Source of the DNA: Cyrtodaria siliqua
Lineage: Eukaryota > Mollusca > Bivalvia > Adapedonta > Hiatellidae
Reading direction: 5' to 3'
DNA length: 64,000 nucleotides
NCBI GenBank assembly: GCA_037043455.1
Contig: JAWPHD010011017.1
Span: forward strand, 23,626 to 87,625
Made by a program: the position numbers and the translations under genes. The number at the start of each line of letters is the position of its first letter. The stretch's first letter is position 1. Below the pieces are notes generated by a model. It worked only from the letters and a program-made list of their open reading frames with translations. It did no database searches and was not told where the DNA came from. Of the stretch, positions 56,490 through 64,000 are shown piece by piece.

Positions 56490-57240
56490 TATAAATATAT
56501 CCCGGAAAATCCATATCTATAAATATATAGTCATCTATATTAAGAAATTCACAGAAAAGGACATTTGGAGCTGTTCGGATTATGTGGTGACTGTGCTAAC
56601 ACATGTGTTTTGTATATTTCAATTGTGGACTTTTGGATATTTTTGATTAATGTGAGTTTCTTTATAACCGATTTTGACTAGTTTTGGTTGTTTTGTATGT
56701 AGATTTGTGAATGACATAATACATTATTTGTATTTGAAGAGTTGTTCCGGTATTTTGCTGGACTGGACACATTGTTTAAAAAGTCACGTGTTTATTTTGT
56801 CCAAACTTTTGACAAAAGTTCAATTTTTCGTTAAACACTTATTTTGAGTGTAATCTTTAGTTCAAATTAAATGTTTAACCGTTTGAGTTTCCATTTTTGG
56901 TAAATACCTTTCATTATAACTTACTTATTTTGCTTATTTTATTTTCGTAATAATTGTTTATCTAAACACTAGTCTCGTTTTGCGATTGATCTCGCAATTC
57001 ATGACATTTTTCGACTGAATGTTATTTTGAGTGATATTGCTTTTTCTTGCCAGTTCATTTTAAATGTTTTACTGATTATGTGATCGGTGTATTATACTTA
57101 GTTTACGGTTTATACATAGGTGGTTGATTAAAAGTGATTAAAGTGTTAAGTATAAATTAAGTGACATAGTATGAGGGTTATGTTTTGCCGAGTTGCAATT
57201 TTAATTACATCGACTGATATATACCTATTAGTAGCTTGGT
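56490..57240. other. AT-rich, nothing recognised
   Basis: T-rich sequence without frames or element ends. Confidence 0.45.
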
Positions 57241-57246
57241 TACGTT

Positions 57247-57358
57247 TAAGTATTAGTTAGAGGCTATGACGTGCAATTTTAACAATTAAGAAACCCTAAG
57301 GGAGGGAGCGCAGCGACTGACCGGGGTTTCTGAATTGTTAAAGCCTCTAACTGACTTA
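57247..57358. repeat. Hairpin with a one-sided insertion
   Basis: The left arm TAAGTATTAGTTAGAGGCT, then TTAACAATTAAGAAACC, pairs with GGTTTCTGAATTGTTAA and AGCCTCTAACTGACTTA. The left arm alone carries an extra ~13 bp (ATGACGTGCAATT) between the two paired blocks. The loop is GC-rich (GGAGGGAGCGCAGCGACTG). Confidence 0.75.
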
Positions 57359-57359
57359 G

Positions 57360-57728
57360 TGTTTGCCCTACTTTTTCCCCGCGCTCCTATGAAACCACGC
57401 GTCTTAACACGTTCGCGCCTCCTTGCGTCCAAACAAGCGCGTGCCATTTAGTAAGCGATTACTTAATGATCAAATGGTTAAAATCTGGTGATCGTTAGAA
57501 ATTAACATGAATAAGTTCGCCATTTTTTTTAAAACTCTTCTCTATCACCCACACATAAAAGGGTTTGAGGGGGATCTTACTTGTATTAGTTTAAATATAG
57601 ACCATTTGTCGGTTGAAACCTAAGATGAATTTTCTATCAGACAGAAACACTGTCGCAATACTTATTCAATGATTCTGACAGTATCGAAGGAAAGAAAAGA
57701 AGGGCATTTTTTTACTTTATATTTTTAA
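57360..57728. other. Nothing recognised
   Basis: No features seen apart from a GC-richer patch at 57370-57440. Confidence 0.4.
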
Positions 57729-57731
57729 AGT

Positions 57732-57872
57732 TGAATGGTGTTTTATGTCATTATAGCACATTTTAGGCTATATTTCCTGGGTAGAACCAGTGCTGTATAC
57801 TTTCGACACTTTCAAATACAAGTTGAGCTCCCAGTGGGAATTGAACACGTAGCGGTGAGAGGTGAAAATGAG
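57732..57872 (-). mobile_element. SINE-A copy with internal deletion (minus strand)
   Basis: The tail (GAATGGTGTTTTATGTCATT on plus) is joined closely to the body (CTGGGTAGAACCAGT, GAGCTCCCAGTGGGAATTGA) and to the head (GCGGTGAGAGGTGAAA). The CTGCCTCCACCAC block between tail and body is missing. Confidence 0.75.
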
Positions 57873-57874
57873 AA

Positions 57875-58328
57875 TGTATACAAATATAAAAAGGGCAACC
57901 GAACATCTCCATAACTCAATATGTCCATGTGACACGAATGACCGACTAAAAACAATCCGTGGAAAATTGTACAATGCAAGAATATATATTCAAAAATAAA
58001 GTTTATTTTGATGCAAAATCGATATGCACCTCTTGACATTATAGATAAACATCTGACATGTAAAGTTTCGAAACAATTGGTTAAAAACTGTGGACGGATA
58101 TAGACGCACAGATGTCTAACACCATATGCCGCCTCACCATTCGATGGTAAACAATAAACATTTAAGGTACATATTAATGTCTTAAATATTATCTTTCATG
58201 TAAAAAATATGTAACAAGTCAGATATCGAAGTGAATTATTTGAGTTAAAACATTTATTTCAAATAATGCCAAATATAAAGGGTATTACATAACAAATTAA
58301 ATTGCATCATGCAATAATTTTATTTAAT
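57875..58328. other. Nothing recognised
   Basis: AT-rich. Minus-strand frames at 57768-58039 run into the SINE and are shadows. Confidence 0.4.
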
Positions 58329-58330
58329 TA

Positions 58331-58496
58331 TTAAAGAGACACACAGCGTTTTTGAACTATTTATCAAGCACTAAAATTAGCACCTCGATTGATTAATCAT
58401 GAATTGATTTTCACTTTACACCTGCTTGCATATATTTAAATTATAAGTTATAACATTTTGGAGTTTTAAAAAAAAGATTGCTGCATGTCCCTTTAA
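58331..58496. mobile_element. TTAA MITE, short version
   Basis: The ends TTAAAGAGACACACAGCGTT and AAAGATTGCTGCATGTCCCTTTAA form inverted repeats flanked by TTAA. The length is 166 bp, versus ~300 bp at 8886; the family is the same by terminal sequence. Confidence 0.75.
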
Positions 58497-58526
58497 TATG
58501 CGCACCTCTCAGCCTGTATTGTTTAT

Positions 58527-58551
58527 AAGTCATTTTCAACAAATGTGGGGT

Positions 58552-58582
<31 letters not shown>

Positions 58583-58668
58583 CTGTTGTTGTTTTTTTTG
58601 GTGGCGGCATACCACCCACTTTTCTGGGTATAGAACCAGTAATATACACCTCCTGCCATCTGTTATTC
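58527..58668 (-). mobile_element. SINE-A copy, head lost, with (TA)n inside
   Basis: Minus-strand order: GCAGGAGGTGTATATTACTG, TATACCCAGAAAAGTGG, GTGGTATGCCGCCACC, then a (TA)n run at 58550-58574 where other copies have ATATATAACC, then the tail. The TATATAA motif of the family has expanded into a microsatellite in this copy. Confidence 0.75.
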
Positions 58669-58669
58669 C

Positions 58670-59595
58670 ACAAACTTTATAATCCAATAAAATTCAGAAA
58701 CATCATTTGAATTAAGTAAAGAAATTGGGCATGGTCGGTCAGATTAACAGAAATACATTTATAATTTTCGTATTAGCCCTTATTTTGAGCCACTCCAACG
58801 AACTGTCCAGTTAATGTCTCCATCGATCCACCTCTGTCAACAGTCAGACATGCATGTTGATACGATATTGTGCTGAACTGGTGATCCTGGGAATTTCGAA
58901 ATTAGTGGGTCCAAATAACCTTATTCCCTCAAGTCACAAATGTTACTAGACATATTTTTCTTGACGTTGATGCTAGTAATGTCCTTATTCATGATTTTTT
59001 TTTTAAATGATATTGTACACCATTATTCTATTCTTGTTCTGTTCGTTTAAGTATTTCTAATTCGGTTGATAATGTTGGAAAAAAATATTATAATATATAT
59101 GTGACTAGACACTTGTTTCAATAAAATCCTCCCATATTGTGTGACTTCAATACAGTTTTCCAGCGTCTCTGGACATCAGGGACTCTGAAAATAAAAATGA
59201 TACAGATTCTGTTTAACCATACATATTTTTGTTTCAACTTAAATAGGTAACAAGTTGGTGAGTTGAAATATATGAATAAAAAGTGACTATAGAACTTTTT
59301 TTTATAAGAATATAAACTGAACAAAACATGGTGGGAACATTGACCAGAAAAAAACATATAACTTCTAATTTTACTTTAATTTTTAAACATGATCACTGGT
59401 GGTTTCAAATGCGGGACCAAAATATGGGTATCGCCGGTTACTTTTCTTACCAGTTTTTTGTGTTTAAAAAACCCTGTTGAATTTATTTTTTTGTTATTCA
59501 TTTTTTTTTTTACAAAAAATTTGGTTGTAGAGTCTAAGAACCGTACGCCCCCAAAAAACTCTGGCCTAAGTTGGACCAACAACACATTATATGTA
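58670..59595. other. Nothing recognised
   Basis: AT-rich. The frames at 59118-59357 and 59376-59601 overlap on opposite strands and have no features. Confidence 0.4.
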
Positions 59596-59597
59596 AT

Positions 59598-59905
59598 TTA
59601 GAGCCGCCCTTGAGAGAGGGGAAGGGCACATAGGAAAATTAAAAAATGATACATATTTTGTTTACCGTAACCAGATTTCGTTTCAACTTAAATAGTTAAC
59701 AAGTTGTAGAAGTGAAATATGTAGATGAATAGTGACTTTAGAATATTTTTTTACATGTAAGATGAATTAAAAAAAATCGTTTTCGGCTAATCAACACATT
59801 ACCGGTATACCTTATTTAGAGCCGCCCCGGAGAGAGGGGAAGGAGGACACATATGATAGGAATTTGAGAACCTGCCTTATTCTTACTCATGAATATATTT
59901 CTATG
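59598..59905 (+). repeat. Dispersed repeat, two adjacent copies
   Basis: TAGAGCCGCCCTTGAGAGAG at 59600 and TAGAGCCGCCCCGGAGAGAG at 59818 are each preceded by similar sequence (GTTTCAACTTAAATAG, AGTTGTAGAAGTGAAATATG at 59688 versus 59235), suggesting an old ~220-bp tandem duplication. A third relative, TAGAGCTACCCCAGTAAGAG, is at 61426. Unclassified. Confidence 0.45.
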
Positions 59906-60195
59906 GTTCTTTATCGTGCTCGAAGGATAGACCCCCCAGTTTCAATCCCAATCCAGCAAACGAGGCTGAGGAACAAACAAGGCTGAGGGAAGGTGTATTG
60001 TCCGAAAACACAGACGAAACTCTGTGGTGCATGTGTGACTTGAAACCGAAAGCTCCAGATTGCTATCGTCCGCTATGCTATTGCTGGGCCATGCCAGCAC
60101 ATTATGTTAAGTCAGGGTCCTGGTTAAGTTTAATTTTAGATGTAATACAAGGATATTTGTATTTGTTCGTTTCATTTTAAATCCGTACTATGGAC

Positions 60196-60252
60196 AATAT
60201 GACCTATTTATGTGTCGATGTGCTGTAAAACACTATTCATTCATTTTTTATT
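60196..60252 (+). mobile_element. Retroelement 3' tail fragment
   Basis: GTCGATGTGCTGTAAAACAC followed by TATTCATTCATTTTTTA resembles the tail at 22888. Nothing upstream is recognised. Confidence 0.35.
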
Positions 60253-60254
60253 TT

Positions 60255-62335
60255 TAGTATAAGAAGTCTGAGACTAAGTGCAGGCGCACAATTCCACATA
60301 ATTTGCAAAGAATATACATTGATACATTCCTAGATGTTTTGAAACGGTGCTTACTCTTGATGTAGATATACAGATTACTGGGAGACTGGGAAATGACTTG
60401 GTGAAAACAGGCTGTGGTAACATTATGCCATACTTGAATATGCGTAGAATGATGTTTGAGTTGGTAGCTCATACAGTACTGTAATTCAATTCAAAATGAG
60501 AAAAGTGTGCAAGGCATTGGACGTTTATGAACATCGCGTATTGTATCAGGGTTTATATAGTTTTTATAATATATATATTTTTATATTAATATAATATTCG
60601 CCGTTTTGCGATACAAATCTGTGTCCGCTGCCCATAAGTCCGCGATATTGTAAAAGAGCGCTATCACGGTTACACAGGTAGAACGGTTCGACTTTTGTAA
60701 CATGTGAAAAGCAAAACTAACGTATCTCGATATTTTGGCAATCTCTAGCCAAGTAGCTATTACGGTCAAGTAACTTACCTCTGTTACTAATACTTCATTG
60801 TAGCACCCATTTTCATTTTAGAAACGTGATCTGAAACGAATGAAACTGTTATTTAATCGGCCTACAGTTGACTGCAAATGGAAACAATTCCCTACCTGTA
60901 AATACATTCCATTTCAAAGAAATAAAACATGCACAAAACTTCAAAAGGGCCGTTTATGCCATTCCATTTAACAGCTAAGGTGAAGCAGTAATTATTTGTG
61001 TAACCACACCCAAACAGTAAATACAAACCTCCAAAAGTGTAATACCTTTGACGTTCTCTGGATCTTTCATTGTCTACCCCGTCGATTTGTGGGCATTTCC
61101 AATACTCGATTGTTTTTATTGTTGAAAACGTTAAAGAAAGTGAGAAAAAGGGTGTTTCCATTGCACACTTTTACAATGTAATATTTGTTAATGTATAAGT
61201 ATAATTGTCAATAGAGCTGAGTGGCTATTATTGTATGCTATTGTTTCATCAGGCAATATTGCACAACAAGAGAGGCTGAGGACGCTCTAACGGTTACAAT
61301 GACTCTCATACCTGTATCAATGAAAATAACGTGAGGAAGACATGATTCATTCCATCAATAATATGCACAAAAAACAACACAGTTGAACTGTTGTTTAACG
61401 TCTCATGAACCCATTATGGTTATTTAGAGCTACCCCAGTAAGAGGGGAAGGATATATAGGGATCCTGGAACCCTGCCCTACTGTTACTATCAAGCAGATT
61501 CTAATTGTTGTTTAACATGCTAGGAGGATAATCTCTGATATTTTAAACCGGGATATCTGACGGACAGAGCCAAAGGAAGTTGTCTTGCGCAAGAAAACAC
61601 AGAAGCAGCTCAATGGCATTGGTCCAGTGATCTTCGGATGTCAAGTGTAACCATTTCTCCACTGGGTCACACTAGCTCCCGAACAAACCAAGCATCTATA
61701 CTACAAGTAAAGCTGTTTTAGAAAATATTTTTTGATTTTCTTCGATGTTCAGCTCTTATTTTCCTTTAAAGCAAATGTCGGTCCTCCTCTAACTAGCTGA
61801 ACTTGGCATAATCAAAGCATGACCTGGTATTTGGTGTTCAACACATAGTCTGCTTACACATAAAAGTGGTATACAGTGTTCTCGGGAGTTTGGAAGCTAA
61901 GGACAGAAATAAAACATGATATTGACCTTAATCTTTAGACCGAACATTATTGTTGTGCACACCCTATATTAATGACACATAAACACATAGTTTCATCTCA
62001 ATATCTGAACTTGTTGAACATCGTTATTGGAATGAAAACAAACATTACATCACACGGTTCTTTGAAAACACATATGCAAATTAAGTTTCATCTCATTATC
62101 TCATGCGGTGTAGGAGTTATGGAATGGCTTTATATTTGTTTACTTATATATTATATTATATAATACACTATCGTCATAAGCAGATGCACTTATTTGAATT
62201 ACACACAAATAAATGCAATGAAACGTATATGATTGCACAACACACATATTTAAAAACGTGTTTGAATGCTGCACATCTATATTACTTTCCAACACACTCT
62301 TAACATGTGTTTTTTTACCAGAGCGCATCTGACTG
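60255..62335. other. ~2 kb, nothing recognised apart from a diverged repeat at 61400-61690
   Basis: 61400-61690 resembles 59800-59900 in phrase order (TTTAGAGCTACCCCAGTAAG, AACCCTGCCCTACTGTTACT). Frames on both strands at 60892-61181 overlap and are featureless. Confidence 0.4.
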
Positions 62336-62339
62336 CTAA

Positions 62340-62640
62340 CAATCTAATCTTGCGGTGTATGGTTTTCGCCAAGAGCCCTTCTGTTGTGCCGCTTAGATTG
62401 AGAAGCTTTTCTGTTGTGACTCCGAGTTTCATAAGCTCTTCTGTTGAGACTTCTAATTTGACAATCCTTCTGTTTAGACGCTGAGTTTGAGAATGATAAC
62501 AATCTCTCGCGGCGTGTGGTTTTCGACAAGAGCCCTTCTGTTGTGACGCTGAGTTTGAGAAACCCTTCTGTTGTGACGCCGAGTTTGAGAAGCCCTTCTG
62601 TTGTGACGCCGAGTTTGAGAACGATACTAACAATCTAATT
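62340..62640 (-). repeat. 30-bp tandem repeat, diverged
   Basis: On the plus strand AGCCCTTCTGTTGTGACGCC followed by GAGTTTGAGA is repeated near-exactly three times at 62530-62620. More diverged units run back to 62375, separated by a repeated GCGGYGTRTGGTTTTCGMCA segment (62352 and 62511). The minus-strand frame of 118 codons (SNSASQQKGF units) is open because 30 is ten codons. Only part of it is repetitive, and no start context or splice evidence supports a gene. Confidence 0.85.
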
Positions 62641-62644
62641 TTCT

Positions 62645-63525
62645 TTCTAAGATTTGCACACCAGACTGAATCTCTGAAAAAGTTCCAAAAAAATTAAATG
62701 GTTGAGTATAATTCATCGATTTACCTAATGATAACATAATATGTAAACAGACATGTGAATTCAAAAGGACTGTTCCTATGGTTATGGTATAATTCGGATG
62801 GCCTATCCGATATGTTTAATTCATTATTGTGCACCAGTTTAACTTTTACAGAGATAAAATGTACTTTTCGAATTATATATTGATAAATGCTAAAATATAT
62901 CAGTTAAGGTCTCTTCCTTTCTTAATACGGACGTTATCTTATACTAAATGCATGGATTAATCATTGAACTTGGCTATATAGAAGCACACACTATCAATAT
63001 GTCAAGCTGATAATCTTTAAGTTGGCTTAAGTGGTTGTTTGGTAATCTATTCACTGAGACAATAACTGAGGACTATTTCTATCAGATTAATGATGCACTT
63101 GTAAAAAGGAATATTACAACCGAATGAATATCAAAGGACTTCAAATAGGTATTGCTATGATAAGAGTGTCATACCACCATAATTTGACATTGTTTGCACA
63201 GATTTGTTTTATCTTAAACACTGCATTTTATTAAACATTCAATGCGTCATGAAATACTTTTACTCTGTGACTTTGTTACCGTGCAAAACATAAATCCATT
63301 TAAAACATAACAAAAAATGTAATTTCAAAACAAAAGCATTTTCCAAGCCTCTGTAATATTCTGGTTATACTGTTTTTGATATATAAGTGCAATTATGTTC
63401 ATGTGTTATCTGGTGGTTCTGCACGGGAAAAAAATTTCAACTTTCACAACATTTGTTACAAACTTCCAATTTACTAGGTTAAATAAGTGCTTTAACTCGG
63501 ACTTTATCCTCGGTCTCTTTATGAA
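62645..63525. other. AT-rich, nothing recognised
   Basis: No features on either strand. Confidence 0.45.
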
Positions 63526-63529
63526 ATTG

Positions 63530-64000
63530 TATTTTGAACTTTCGTGCTAATCCTTTATACTACCTACGTGAAATGTGTGTACAATCGGTTTTCGTTATAA
63601 TCCCTTATACTAACTGCAGGCAACGTGTGTACATTCGTCTTTCGTTCTGGTCCTCTATACTAACTACAGGCAATGTGTGTACAAACGTCCTTCGTTCTCA
63701 CCATGTATACTAACCACGGGCAATGTGTGTACAATCGTCTTTCGTTTTCACCATTTATACTAACCACGGGCAATGTGTTTACAATCGTCTTTCGTTCTAA
63801 TCCCTTATACTAACTACAGGCAACGTGTGTACATTCGTCGTTCGTACTGATTCATTATACTAACTACAGGCAATGCTTTGTCTTTAGTTCTGATCATTTA
63901 TACTAACTACGGGCAGTTGTGTACAATCGTCTTTCGTTCTAATCCTTTATACTAACTACGGGCAATGTGTATACAATCGTCTTTCGTTCTAATCCTTTAT
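63530..64000 (+). repeat. 50-bp satellite running off the window end
   Basis: About nine units of CAATGTGTGTACAATCGTCT followed by TTCGTTCTAATCCTTTATACTAACTACGGG. The left units are the most diverged, and the array is still in progress at 64000. Confidence 0.93.

Noticed and set aside
62277..62633. 118-codon minus-strand frame as a gene
   Set aside because: It runs through a 30-bp tandem repeat and its diverged neighbours. No splice sites, start context or domain features.

Overview
The window looks like animal nuclear DNA, most likely from a bivalve mollusc. It is AT-rich and has no convincing intact protein gene. It is crowded with short tRNA-derived SINEs, TTAA-flanked palindromic MITEs, satellites, and elements carrying ~160-bp tandem repeats with phrases such as 'gagttatggccctt' and 'aagatggccgcc'. 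From memory these are common in bivalves, where pearl-type or Helentron-like non-autonomous elements carry ~160-bp repeats. The species assignment is inference. Almost every long open frame lies in a satellite whose period is a multiple of 3 or whose unit lacks stops in every phase.

Layout: 0-2 kb holds a hairpin and SINE pieces. 2.0-10.05 kb is a two-copy tandem duplication of a ~0.86-kb backbone. Copy A has been enlarged by a ~2.8-kb repeat-carrying element and a 2.5-kb 21-bp satellite, and a TTAA MITE sits at its right end. Copy B keeps one satellite unit and the empty MITE site. 10.5-14.1 kb holds a second repeat-carrying element (320-bp units) and a degenerate ~135-bp array split by a hAT-like MITE. 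14.3-18 kb has SINEs, a GGCGGAT-ended DNA element and a hairpin. 18-19.9 kb is a 37-bp satellite. 20.7-21.9 kb is a Tc1-type foldback with a broken DD34E transposase. 23.8-25.2 kb is a trinucleotide-rich minisatellite. 31.9-33.2 kb is a ~90-bp satellite with one G-quadruplex motif per unit. 34.8-37.4 kb is a 42-bp satellite and 38.06-39.05 kb a 58-bp satellite with a 175-bp higher-order repeat.

39.1-52.57 kb is the most structured part. A foldback has arms made of a 21-bp satellite plus a captured gene-like piece (a start reading MAAPGA, then a SAM-domain-like fragment). Much of it lies in a ~6.3-kb segment present twice in direct tandem, nearly identical, with a TGCA microhomology at the junction. 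The segment also carries a possible two-exon gene fragment and a cluster of promoter-like motifs. 52.6-64 kb is mostly unremarkable, with MITEs, SINE copies, a second GGCGGAT element, hairpins and two more small satellites (30 bp, 50 bp), the last running off the window end.

There is no operon-like organisation. The window reads as a record of mobile-element insertion, satellite birth and amplification, and segmental duplication. The points most worth following are the covarying terminal hairpins of the repeat-carrying elements, the paired filled and empty sites at 2-10 kb, the foldback with captured SAM-like sequence, and the G-quadruplex satellite. All similarities were judged by eye.
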